This document shows positions 9,601-19,190 of a DNA stretch of 64,000 nt, in pieces. The stretch spans positions 57,548,001 to 57,612,000 of the forward strand of contig NC_057818.1 of the NCBI RefSeq assembly GCF_910594005.1, given 5' to 3'. Origin of the DNA: Cervus elaphus (Eukaryota > Chordata > Mammalia > Artiodactyla > Cervidae). Under the pieces are notes generated by a model. It saw only the letters and a program-made list of their open reading frames with translations. It did not search any database and was not told the origin of the DNA. The translations under genes were made by a program, and so were the position numbers. Each line of letters starts with the position of its first letter. Within the stretch, counting starts at the first letter, position 1.

Positions 9601-10688
9601 CAGGGCAGTCAGGGCGTGTGGCAAGGTGGTGCTGAAACCACAGGTGGCGTCTTGGGGGACTCCAATGAGCTCTGGTTCTTTATGACTCAGCACAGAAAGA
9701 ATTCATTGAGAGGCAAAGTCACAATAAGAAGTGATTTATTAGAACAGGATGCTGAGGAGGCTCACAAGCCGAATTTCCAGAGGGTGCCGTGCCCCGAGAC
9801 ATCAGTGGTTTAGGTCTCATAAAGAAAGGAAAGGTGGAAACAAGGGGAAGTTCAGCTCCTTCTTCATTCTTGAGTAGACGTCACATTCCCTCACTAGGTC
9901 TCCTTCCACACCATGCTGGGGAATCTGCTTGTCCCCACATGGTCAAGCTGGGGCTGCCGTGGAGTCATGGAAAATTCACATCTCAGTACAGTGAGGGCCT
10001 TTCACTTTGAAGGGTCCTCTCTCTGTAAATTATTATTTTTGTGTGTGCAGACAGCACATCCTAGGGCTCATTAACTCACTGAGCTCGCTGGGCAAGGTGT
10101 GGGGACTCATGCCGCGGACATTTCATTGTTTGGGGCCACATCTCATGCTGCAGCTCCTGGTTTTGTTGCTAAGCAAGACTGCTCTCTTGAGTGACCATTA
10201 ACTTGCAGGGTCTCGAATACCTTTTTCTTTACCTACGATCCCCTAGTGGGATTAATGATTTAATCACCTACTTTGTTCCTTTATTCTGTCCCTGCCAGTC
10301 CTGGTGGCCTTCTGGGAAGCGGCTGTCAAGATCCCACTCCTCTTCCTCTGCCTTCTGGCCCTCCTGTGAGCACTGCCCCGGGAGAGGGGAGGGGTGGGGC
10401 GGGCAGGGTGCAGGGGGCTGCAGCCTTGACCCAGCACCACCGGGGGTGGGGCAGGGCCAGCAGGAGGCTGAAGGGAAGGGGGGGTTGGGGTTGGCGGTGC
10501 TTAGGGTTCCCCTGGGGTATGGGCTGTTCTCTGTCTGGCGTCAAGGTTGGGTGAGTCTGCTGCCCAGTTGCACCCTGTTCTGGTCAGAATGAAACAGCCT
10601 GGTCTCTTCTCTCAGCGTGAGGTCCTGCAGGATGAAGACAGCCAGGCCTGCAAGGGGCACCTCAGATGCAACCTCCATCCCAGGTTAA
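6688..10688 (+). CDS. CD33-like Siglec copy A, predicted DAP12-type activating receptor (294 aa, six exons)
   Basis: Exons: 6688-6724, 6789-7169, 7373-7651, 7874-7921, 10299-10365, 10616-10688. All introns have GT/AG borders and the phases join without a stop. The protein has a signal peptide (MLPLLLLPLLWAG), a V-set domain (about 18-138) with the sialic-acid-binding Arg119 (YSFRVERG), a C2-set domain (about 141-234), a short stalk, a membrane segment at about 249-271 with Glu255 and Lys259, and a 23-residue tail ending at TAA. There is no ITIM. Family knowledge: a basic residue in the membrane couples Siglec-14, -15, -16 and -H to DAP12. The ectodomain is nearly that of CD33 at 23696, so A is likely its activating partner. 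An antisense LTR sits directly before the membrane exon and seems to supply its acceptor. The structure is inferred from sequence alone; expression is unknown. Confidence 0.82.
6789..7169 (+). CDS. Copy A exon 2: V-set sialic-acid-binding domain
   Basis: 381-bp exon, phase 1 on both sides. It holds the CD33-family cysteines (EGLCV, RVPCS, NNSCS) and Arg119. It differs from copy B by 13 residues and from CD33 by about 12. Confidence 0.9.
7373..7651 (+). CDS. Copy A exon 3: C2-set domain
   Basis: 279-bp exon encoding NLTCSVPWACE (with the extra interdomain cysteine) and DHGTRLTCQVKF. It differs from copy B by only 3 residues. Confidence 0.9.
8240..9420 (-). mobile_element. Old L1 3' fragment in intron 4 of copy A
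   Basis: The reverse complement reads as a mammalian L1 ORF2 end and 3' region. It recurs at about 16750-17935 in copy B. Confidence 0.65.
9604..9618 (+). pseudogene. Stranded 5' stub of the transmembrane exon, copy A
   Basis: A good acceptor (CCCACTTTCCTGCAG) is followed by GGCAGTCAGGGCGTG. In the phase set by the stalk exon this reads G-Q-S-G-R. It aligns with the first codons of the CD33 membrane exon at 26488 (G-E-S-G-T). The LTR begins right after it. I infer that this was the original start of the membrane exon. Confidence 0.55.
9619..10297 (-). mobile_element. Solo LTR (antisense) inserted in the membrane exon, copy A
   Basis: 679 bp bounded by inverted ends TGGCAAGG and CCCTGCCA. 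On the minus strand it has AATAAA (9735-9740) and a U5-like region, as expected for a retroviral LTR. A related element lies in the CD33 intron (about 28430-28616 and 31684-31800), at a different intron position, so this is a repeat and not old intron sequence. No convincing target duplication was found. Its last bases CCCTGCCA plus one host G make the acceptor of the membrane exon. Confidence 0.65.
10299..10365 (+). CDS. Copy A exon 5: transmembrane segment with Glu and Lys
   Basis: Encodes VLVAFWEAAVKI followed by PLLFLCLLALL. Lys259 (codon 10328-10330) and Glu255 lie one helical turn apart in the membrane. The acceptor tract (CTTTATTCTGTCCCTGCCAG) comes from the LTR. The donor is GTGAGC. 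Confidence 0.85.
10616..10688 (+). CDS. Copy A exon 6: short cytoplasmic tail with stop
   Basis: Follows acceptor TCTTCTCTCAG. It aligns with the CD33 tail exon at 28195 but reaches TAA at 10686. A perfect donor (TTCAGGTGAGT) follows 8 bases after the stop, so downstream splicing need not trigger nonsense-mediated decay. The tail has several Arg/Lys and no tyrosine. Confidence 0.75.
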
Positions 10689-10696
10689 CCCTTCAG

Positions 10697-11565
10697 GTGA
10701 GTGATGCAGGCATCTCACTGCCCAACATCACACTGCACACCTCCCCCAGGATGACCTTCAGGATTGCCCGGCTCAGCGTGGCCAAAGTAGAGCTGCCATC
10801 TTCCTCCCCATACTCACTTCTCTGCTTGGCTCTCTGTCACACTGATGACAAGGCAGCCTCTAAGCCCAGATGTTGGGAAGGGGGCAGGCTTTCCCCCCTT
10901 TCATCACCCCCTTCCCTCCTCTGGGATCCAACAATTCAGTAAGTGCTATCCATTCTTCCTCCTAAGCACAGCTCATCTTGAAGCCCATCTCCTCCCGGTC
11001 TTGACCTGGTCCTTCCAGCAGCCTCGTCTCTTCCCTGAGTCACTGAACCCACCCACCTCCTGCTTCCTCTCACTGGGAAACACGGCCCTTGGGTCAGAGG
11101 ACTCACCAGAGACGGTTCCCATCCACTTCCCACACAGTCGGAGCAGCTGTGTTTCCTGCCCACTCAGGGGACAGAGGAGCCCACACCGCAGGCTGGATTC
11201 GAAGCCCTGGTGGGCCCTCCGTGCTGACTCTCCACACAGATTAGCCCTCTGTCTGCATCTCCCAACATCTCCACACCCAGCCTGGTCAGAATCTGTGACT
11301 CTGAGACTCTCTATGTGCAGTGCCTTCTCCTGAAACGCCCTTTCCTCCCCACCCCTGCCTGCCTGAGTCCTGAGCAACCTGCAGGCTCAGGCTTCAACGT
11401 CACTGTGTGTGTGTGTGTGCACTTCATTGTCTGGTTTTGCCTGGAAGAGCCACATCCGTTTAATTGCAGAGTATTCATAAGGTACTATTGCACATCTACT
11501 TTAAGCCATCTTGTGGTAGGTGCCCAGTGGGCATCAGTGAATACAACATCAAAATTCTGTGTCAT
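10697..11565. other. Gene-free stretch after copy A
   Basis: No ITIM exon or Ig exon was found here. Contains a short GT repeat at about 11404-11420. The same stretch follows copy B at 19199-20072. Confidence 0.4.
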
Positions 11566-11740
11566 TGGGACTTCCCTGGTGGTTCAGTGGCTAAGACTGC
11601 CCTCCCAGTAGGTCAGCTGGGTTTGATCCCGGATCAGGGAACTAGATCCCACATGCTGAAACTAAGAGTTCACATGCTGCGACCAGAGATCCTGCATGGG
11701 CAACTAAGACAGCTAAATTTTAAAAAAAAGTAAATAAATA
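11566..11740 (+). mobile_element. CHR-type SINE (unit 1)
   Basis: Head GGGACTTCCCTGGTGGTTCA and A-rich tail. The same insertion is at about 20073-20245 in unit 2. Confidence 0.8.
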
Positions 11741-11754
11741 TATATTTTTAAAAA

Positions 11755-11979
11755 ATCTGTCTTCGAGCATAGGGTACAGATTTGTGGTTGCCTAGGAGAA
11801 GGGGTGGTGGGAGACGGATGGGCTGGGATTTTGTGGTTAGCAGATGCAAACTGTGATATATAGAATGGATAAACAGCAAGACCCTCATTCTACTGCGTAG
11901 CACAGGGAATTATATTCAACATCCTGTGATAAACTATTATGGAAAAGAATTTGACAAGGAATATATACGTATGTATACC
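11755..11979 (+). mobile_element. L1 3' region interrupted by an LTR (unit 1)
   Basis: Ruminant L1 3' sequence (GATATATAGAATGGATAAAC, CTACTGCGTAGCACAGGG). It resumes at 12492 after the LTR. Confidence 0.65.
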
Positions 11980-12491
11980 TGTTAGGTAGTTAGAATAGGA
12001 AAAAGGAGTCCAGAATGGCGGTGACTAAAAGACAAGGAAGGGAAAAGCCCATGAAAATAGAACAAAGGAAGGTCTGAGGACCTGAGTGAGGACCTCAGGT
12101 AGAACAAACAGCACTCCTGGCTAACCCAATTTACATAGGTCAGTCCCAGGGGGAGAAAAAACATATAAAAAGAGGAGCCAAAAGGCCTGGGGGGGGGGGG
12201 TGTCTCTCTTCTGCACACACGCATGGGCGCATGCTCTCGCACGCTCTCTCTCGCTCACTCTTCTCTTCGCGTCTTTGGGTCCGCATGCCCTCACGCCTCA
12301 AGGATGTATTTTCCTTTATTTTCTAAATAAAGCTGAGCTATAACACGGAGCTGTAACACTGATCTGTCTGAAAGCTGTAACACGGTTTGTCCGAGAGCTG
12401 AGACACGGTCTGTCTGAGGGCTTTAACGTCCGTCACTTCAAATTTTTGTGGTGACGAGCCAGAACTGGGGAAATTACACACTCCCCTGACA
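11980..12491 (+). mobile_element. Solo class I LTR in L1 (unit 1)
   Basis: Ends TGTTAGG and CCTGACA. It has a TATA-like box (ACATATAAAAAG) and AATAAA near 12328. The flanks are TACC (left) and TAAC (right), a 4-bp target duplication with one change. The same element in unit 2 keeps a perfect TAAC duplication. Confidence 0.75.
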
Positions 12492-12554
12492 TAACTGAAT
12501 CACTTTGCTGGACAGCAGAAACTAACACAACATTTTGGAAATTGCAAATCAACT

Positions 12555-12725
12555 ATGACGTTGTGCTGTGGCATGCATGCTCCATCGTTTCCAACTCTTT
12601 TGTGACCCCGTGGACTGTAGCCCACCAGGCTCCTCTGTCCATGGTGTTTCCCAAGAAAGAATACTGGAGTGGGTTGCCATGGCCTCCTCCAGCGGATCTT
12701 CCCAACACAGGGGTGGAACACATCA
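12555..12725 (-). mobile_element. Bov-tA SINE (unit 1)
   Basis: Reverse-oriented Bov-A core (GTGACCCCGTGGACTGTAGC). The matching copy is at about 21055-21225. Confidence 0.75.
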
Positions 12726-13204
12726 GTAAAAAAGTTTCTTTTTTACAGCTCTATCATGAAGAAGCCCTCCTTCTGGAAACAAAGATAGAAACAAAAGGAA
12801 ATAAGGGGGGAAATTGAGAGTGTTGGTTGGTAATATGTGTTTAGAGAAGCATCACCCAGGGAAAGACCACATGGCATTTAGGGGGACAATTTTGTATATC
12901 CGAGAGGTGAGGTTTGAGCTGAGACTTGATGATGGTGAGAAAGCAGGTTCTGCGATCATCTGAGGCAGTTACCCCAAGACGGTGGGCGTGGGGGATGGGA
13001 GACAGGGAGTGTGAAAGCTCCGATGCCGCTGTGCTGTGCTGCGGAAGCAACCAGAGGCTGGTGCGTGACAGCACAGGGAAGCAAAGGGGCGTGGGGAGAA
13101 GCTGGGGGGACGCTGCAGACCCCGAGGCCGTACAGACTTTGGGAGGGCTTCAGGCCAAGGTAGCATCCGAAAGTCTTTGAGGAGGGCAGTCATATGACTG
13201 AACC

Positions 13205-14310
13205 ATTTTTTAAAAAGGATCTTCATGAAATTGCAAGTCAAAACCACAATGAGGCATCAACTGCTACCCACCAGACTCACAAAAAAGGCTACAAGTAGTA
13301 AATGCTGGAGAGGATGTGGAGAAAAGGGAACCTTCCTACACTGTTGGTGGGAATGTAAACTAGTGTAGCCACTATGAAGAACACAATGGAGGTTCCTTAA
13401 AATACCAAAAATAGAGTTACCATCTGATCCAGCAGTCCCACTCCTGGATGTTTATCTGGAGAAAGCTCTAATTCAAAAAGATATATGCAGCCCCATGTTC
13501 ATAGCAACACTATTCACGATAGCCAAGATGTGGAAGCAACTTAAGTGTCTATCAATAGATAATGGATGAAAAAGATAATGATCTATGTATATAGTGGAAT
13601 ATTACTCAGGCATAAAATGAAAGGAAATAATGCCATCTGCAGCAACATGGATGGACCCAGAGATTATCACTTTAAAATAAGTCAAAGACTGACATTATAT
13701 AAATCACTTATGTGGAATCTACAAAATAATACAAATGAATGTATTTACAAGACAGAAACAGACTCACAGACATAGAAAACAAATTTATGGTTACCAAAGG
13801 GGAAAGGAGGTGGAGGGAGGGATAAATCAGGGGTTTGGGACTAACACATACACACTGCATGCATGTGTACCAGGTCGCTTCAATGGTGTCCGACTTTGTG
13901 CGACCGCATGACTATAGCCTGCCAGGCTCCCCTGTCCATGGGATTCTCTAGGCAAGAATACTGGAGTGGGTTTTCATGCCCTCCTCCAGGGGATCTTTCA
14001 GACCCAGGGATGGACGGTCTCCTGCATTGCAGGTAGACTCTGTACCGACTGAGCCACCAGGGAAGCCTCATATACATACTACTATCTATAAAAGAGATAA
14101 TCAACAAGGACTTAATGTAGAGCAGAAGGAAGTCTACTCAATATTCTGTAATAACCTATATGGAAAAAAAATCTAAACAAGAATGGGTATATGTATGTGT
14201 GTAACTAAATCATGTTGCTGTACAACGGAAACTAACACAGTCTTGTAAGTCAACTATATTCTAATACAAAATAAAAACTATATTACATTGAAAAATAAAT
14301 CCTTTGGGGC
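13205..14310 (+). mobile_element. L1 3' fragment with an inserted Bov-tA (unit 1)
   Basis: Degenerate L1 ORF2 end and 3' region in forward orientation. It is split by a reverse Bov-tA at about 13860-14072. The matching structure in unit 2 is at about 21710-22810. Confidence 0.7.
13860..14072 (-). mobile_element. Bov-tA SINE nested in L1 (unit 1)
   Basis: Reverse complement of full Bov-tA, ending GAGCCACCAGGGAAGCCTC. Confidence 0.8.
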
Positions 14311-14852
14311 ACATTTAAAAGAAGTTTTGTCTGCACTGACTCACAGAACATGTGTTTGCCCTTTTTGTTTTACATGAAGCAAGATGCTATACAGTTTTAT
14401 TTTGAAAATGCAACTGAAAGTTTGTGAATCAGCATAGTAGATGTTTCTTTTTTCTTTAAAAAAATCCACTGTCATAATTCCAGAAAACCCCCAGAATGCT
14501 GCCAGGACTCATGGCAGTCTCACCAGTGACAAAGCTCTAGAGCCGGCAGTGCTGTGTGTCGGGGGAGGAAGTGAGGGCCCCGGGCGGGGGGCATCTCTCG
14601 GGTGGGGACCAGGTGAGTTGGATCCCTTCTGGCCTCCAGGTCACCACCCAGAGATGCTCACCGCTGGGGGGGGATGCGTGAATGGGTGGCGGGCTGCTGC
14701 GTTCACTCCACCCAGGAGCCCCTTCTTGTCTTCTGCTCCAGACGCTCCCACAGACCATAAAGAGCCTGACATCTCAAAGGAATGACCACCCGAGGGCCTC
14801 CGTGAGGCTGTGACTCTCCAGGTCAAGAGAAGAGTTGAGCAGCGCCCTGGTG

Positions 14853-14858
14853 TATAAA
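14853..14858 (+). promoter_or_regulatory. TATA-like box upstream of copy B
   Basis: TATAAA in CTGGTGTATAAAGCGGAGC, 343 bp before the copy B start codon. At the same place upstream of CD33 (23349-23354) the sequence is TAGAAA, and copy A lacks this upstream block. Promoter use is not shown. Confidence 0.3.
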
Positions 14859-15068
14859 GCGGAGCCCAGATGGGAGAACCTTAGGAGGCCGCCTGAGTCC
14901 CAGCCCTCGGCGTCCTCACAGGTCCAAGCTCTGCTGCTGGAGGGACGCGCCCCAGATGGGGGTCAGGACAGGGGTCCCCTGCGTGTCTGCTCCTCTCTGG
15001 GCAGGTCTCCGGGGTCTCTGGGCGGAGGGGCGTCCTGTCCGCTGTGTGTGGAGGAGGAGGAGGAGGAG

Positions 15069-15080
15069 AAGTTCCTCTTC
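15069..15080 (+). promoter_or_regulatory. Conserved PU-box candidate, copy B
   Basis: AAGTTCCTCTTC, the same block as before copy A and CD33. In B and CD33 it is preceded by a GAG repeat that copy A lacks. Confidence 0.4.
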
Positions 15081-15200
15081 TGTGAACAGAGTCTCGTGCT
15101 CCTCCCCAGCCTCCCACGGGTCTCCCCACAGCCCTACCTCCCTCTCGCCTTCCCCTTCTCTTTTCACACACAGGACGCCCAGACACCCTCCGGCTCAGAC

Positions 15201-18200
15201 ATGCTGCCGCTGCTGCTGCTGCCGCTGCTGTGGGCGGGTGAGTGGACGACGGGGCGGGGGTGGGCGGGGCGGGGGCTCGGCTGACCCTGGATTCCCCTCA
15301 GGGTCCCTGGCTCAGGATCCGAGATACCGGCTGGACGTGCAGCCGTCCGTGTCGGTGCAGGAGGGCCTGTGTGCCTGCGTGCCCTGCTCCTTCTCCTATG
15401 CCACGGACGTCTTCAGTGGTTCTAGCCCTGTTCACGGCTTCTGGTTCCGGGAAGGGGCCAATGAAATCGTGGATGCCCCCGTGGCCACAAACAAATTAGA
15501 TCGTCAAGTTCAGGAGGAGGCCCAGGGCCGATTCCACCTCCTCGGGGACCCCAGGAACAACAACTGCTCCCTGGAGATCAGAGACGCCAGGCAGAGCGAC
15601 AGCGGTTCCTACTTTTTTCGTATGGAAAGAGGAAGTATCAAATGGGGTTACAAGTCTGAACAGTTCTTCTTGAATGTGACAGGTAAGCCGTGGATCTAGG
15701 AGAGGCCACAGTGGGGGTCGTGGGGGTACCAGGGCAGTGCTGGGGTGGGGGCCCCTCCTGGGAGGGCGTTGGGAGTAAAGCAGGTGGGGTTCAGAGGGAG
15801 GGGTTGGACTGCAGCCTGAAGCTTCTCTGGGGGCCACACCTCAAAGCCTCCTCCCGATCCCCCGTCTCCCCCTCCTCTCACCAGCCCTCACCCACCAGCC
15901 CCACGTCCTCAGCCCAGGGGCCCTGGAGGCTGGCCGCCCCGGGAACCTGACCTGCTCTGTGCCCTGGGCCTGCGAGCGGGCCATGCCCCCCATCTTCTCC
16001 TGGACGTCCGCTGCCCCCAGCTCCCTGGGCCCCAGGACCCCCTTCTCGTCGGTGCTCACCCTCACCCCACGGCCCCAGGACCACGGCACCAGGCTCACCT
16101 GCCAGGTGAAGTTCCCCAGAAGCGGGGTGATGGTGGAGCGGACCATCCTGCTCAATGTCACCTGTGAGTGAGGGGTGAGGATGCCCGGGGGGCCTGAGGA
16201 TGTGGGGGCAGGCAGGAGATGGGAGGTGCTCTTGTCCTGGAGGCCCAGCTAAGGAGGGGGCTAGAGGGATGTATGCCTGTCCCTCCTGGCTTCTACAGAT
16301 CTGGGTAGGGGCGGGGAGGGGATGACTACACTTCTGTCATCCAGTCCTCCCGCTGAGGAAGGAAATCCTCTCTCCCAGTCCCAGGTGCTCCACAGAGACC
16401 AGTGACCAGAGACTTCCAAAGAAACAGCACAGGTATGAAGGAGGGCCCCTCCTGGGCTGTCGGGGGTGAGGGTGCTTCCGGCTCAGGGCTGGGCTGGGCT
16501 CTGCTGGTCCCTGTCTCACTCTGGACCCACCCCAGTGACCGGAGCCCCCTGGTGGGTGAGCCCAGTGGTCCCTGCCCCTCCTCTGCCCCCATGGCCACTC
16601 TGCCTGCTATCCCCACCGGCCCCTCACTCCCCTGGGACTTGCCCACTTCCTCTTCTGCTCCCCAAGAGCAGGGTGACATTCCCAGGGCAGAGTCCACCCC
16701 TCAAAGCGCCTCACCATCCACGACCTGACTCCTCCAGCTCTGCTGTTTATTTTCTCCCAATAGCTTATAACTTATGCATGTTTTCATGGATCATATATTT
16801 TGAAAGCATTTTGTTTTCACCACGGCCGTATATGGTGAAACCTTTTGCTCTTTGCTCATACCAGGTGAAAACTGGCATATCTATATGGCATTGCTTATTT
16901 AAATGCATTATTTTTATTGAGGAAAAATCAGATAAAATAAAATTGACCATTTTAGCCAGTTTAAAACAGACAACAGTTGGCTTCAAGAATGTTCACGTTG
17001 TTGTACAAGTCTCACCACTCCCTAAATCCATCTGTCTCAGATTTTCATCGTCCCAGAGGGAAGCCTGATGCCCATGAAGTAGTCACTCACCACACTGTCC
17101 TCCCCAGCCCTGGACAACCACTGACCTGCTGTCCATGTCCATGGATCTGCCTATGGGGGACATTTCATACAAGTTGAATGTTACAAGACTGTGGCCTTTT
17201 CCATGTGGCTCCTTTCTCATAAAAAAACATTTTCCAGGATCACTCATTAAGCATGTATCAGTATCAGTTTCTTTTTGTCTGAACAATATTTCATTGCATG
17301 GATGGACCAGCTTCTGGTTTACCTGTTTAGCAGTGGATGGACATCTGGGTTATTTCTACTCTGGGGCTATTACAATGCTGCTATGAATGTGCTATACTTT
17401 TTTTTTAATCATTGACTGCAGTTTTCTTGGGCATATACCTAGGAGTGAAATTGCTGGGTCAAATGGTAGATTCTACATTTAAATTTCTGAGGAAATGTCA
17501 GCTGTTTTTCACACTGGCAGGACCATTTTATGTTCCCACCATTAGTATATGTTGGCTCCAATTTCTCCAGATCCTTGTTGATGTTGATATTTTCCTTTAA
17601 AAGTGCAAAAGAAATTTGGGTGTGAAGAAATATCTCATCATGATTTCAATTATGTTTATGGAGTGAGTAATGATGACATTCCTTTTTTAAAATGAAATTA
17701 TTGGTCATTTGGAGAAATTTTTTAATCCGTTGTTCCATTTTTAAAATTGCAATGTTTGTCTTTTTGTTGTTGAATTGTAAGATTTTTTTAATATAGGCTG
17801 GGTACTACATACATATCAAATCTATGATGTGCAAATATTTTCTCCCATTAGATGGTTGGCTTTTCACTTTCTCAGTAGTGTCAATTGATAAACAGATTTT
17901 TCGTTTTCATGAAGTCCAATTCATGCATTTTCTGCACCGCCCCCCAATTCAACTGCTGGATGGTAAGGGCATGGGGATGGGGTGAGGCATGGGCACATGG
18001 GGTCTGGCATCCAGTGAGTCAAGAAGGCCTGGAGTCCTTGTGGAAGAGGAAGGAGGCAGGATGAGGTCCAACAGGTGAATTTGTCCTGGTCCCACTTTCC
18101 TGCAGGGCAGTCAGGGCGTGTGGCAAGGTGGTGCTGAAACCACAGGTGGCGTCTTGGGGGACTCCAATGAGCTCTGGTTCTTTATGACTCAGCACAGAAA

Positions 18201-19190
18201 GAATTCATTGAGAGGCAAAGTCACAATAAGAAGTGATTTATTAGAACAGGATGCTGAGGAGGCTCACAAGCCGAATTTCCAGAGGGTGCCATGCCCTGAG
18301 ATCTCAGTGGTTTAGGTCTCATAAAGAAAGGAAAGGTGGAAACAAGGGGAAGTTCAGCTCCTTCTTCATTCTTGAGTAGACGTCACATTCCCTCACTAGG
18401 TCCCCTTCCACACCATGCTGGGGAATCTGCTTGTCCCCACATGGTCAAGCTGGGGCTGCCGTGGAGTCATGGAAAATTCACATCTCAGTACAGTGAGGGC
18501 CTTTCACTTTGAAGGGTCCTCTCTCTGTAAATTATTATTTTTGTGTGTGCAGACAGCACATCCTAGGGCTCATTAACTCACTGAGCTCGCTGGGCAAGGT
18601 GTGGGGACTCATGCCGTGGACATTTCATTGTTTGGGGCCACATCTCATGCTGCAGCTCCTGGTTTTGTTGCTAAGCAAGACTGCTCTCTTGAGTGACCAT
18701 TAACTTGCAGGGTCTCGCATACCTTTTTCTTTACCTATGATCCCCTAGTGGGATTAATGATTTAATCACCTACTTTGTTCCTTTATTCTGTCCCTGCCAG
18801 TCCTGGTGGCCTTCTGGGAAGCGGCTGTCAAGATCGCACTCCTCTTCCTCTGCCTTCTGGCCCTCCTGTGAGCACTGCCCCGGGAGAGGGGAAGGGTGGG
18901 GCGGGCAGGGTGCAGGGGGCTGCAGCCTTGACCCAGCACCACCGGGGGTGGGGCAGGGCCAGCAGGAGGCTGAAGGGAAGGGGGGGTTGGGGTTGGCGGT
19001 GCTTAGGGTTCCCCTGGGGTATGGGCTGTTCTCTGTCTGGCGTCAAGGTTGGGTGAGTCTGCTGCCCAGTTGCACCCTGTTCTGGTCAGAATGAAACAGC
19101 CTGGTCTCTTCTCTCAGCGTGAGGTCCTGCAGGATGAAGACAGCCAGGCCTGCAGGGGGCACCTCAGATGCAACCTCCATCCCAGGTTAA
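15201..19190 (+). CDS. CD33-like Siglec copy B, predicted DAP12-type activating receptor (294 aa, six exons)
   Basis: Exons: 15201-15237, 15302-15682, 15885-16163, 16385-16432, 18801-18867, 19118-19190. Layout, phases and length equal copy A, and all borders are GT/AG. Arg119 is kept (YFFRMERG). The membrane segment reads VLVAFWEAAVKI then ALLFLC, again with Glu255 and Lys259, and the tail stops at TAA without an ITIM. The V-set has a change not seen in A or CD33: Arg38 is replaced by Cys (LCACVPC), giving a surplus cysteine two residues after Cys36. The C2 exon differs from that of CD33 by a single residue. The role is inferred as for copy A: sialic-acid recognition on myeloid cells with signalling through an ITAM adaptor. 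Confidence 0.82.
15302..15682 (+). CDS. Copy B exon 2: V-set domain with an extra cysteine
   Basis: 381-bp exon. Codon 15376-15378 is TGC (Cys38), where copy A and CD33 have CGC (Arg). This is a single CpG-type change. Arg119 is intact. Confidence 0.9.
15885..16163 (+). CDS. Copy B exon 3: C2-set domain
   Basis: 279-bp exon. Its product differs from the CD33 exon at 24380 by one residue (ERTI versus ERII). Confidence 0.9.
16750..17935 (-). mobile_element. Old L1 3' fragment in intron 4 of copy B
   Basis: Duplicate of the fragment at 8240-9420. Confidence 0.65.
18106..18120 (+). pseudogene. Stranded 5' stub of the transmembrane exon, copy B
   Basis: Same acceptor and 15-bp stub as at 9604-9618, so the insertion preceded the A/B duplication. 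Confidence 0.55.
18121..18799 (-). mobile_element. Solo LTR (antisense) inserted in the membrane exon, copy B
   Basis: 679 bp, the same length and ends as the copy A element (TGGCAAGG, CCCTGCCA). It abuts the membrane exon at 18801. Confidence 0.65.
18801..18867 (+). CDS. Copy B exon 5: transmembrane segment with Glu and Lys
   Basis: Same as copy A except for one Pro-to-Ala change after Lys-Ile. Removing that proline may favour a regular membrane helix. Confidence 0.85.
19118..19190 (+). CDS. Copy B exon 6: short cytoplasmic tail with stop
   Basis: Reads VRSCRMKTARPAGGTSDATS, then IPG and TAA at 19188-19190. No tyrosine. Confidence 0.75.

Larger units (their letters stand above)
6415..14929 (+). 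repeat. 8.5-kb tandem duplication, unit 1 (copy A)
   Basis: From about 6415 the sequence is closely similar to 14930 onward for some 8.5 kb. The match covers exons, introns, the same L1, LTR and SINE insertions, and most microsatellites. Unit 1 starts where homology to the other two copies begins (GCTGGAGGGATGAGCC). Upstream of that point copy A has unrelated sequence. All transposons shared by both units were therefore in place before the duplication. Confidence 0.9.

Noticed and set aside
14956..15699. Open frame of 247 codons
   Set aside because: Same effect at copy B: read-through of intron 1 joined to the V-set exon.
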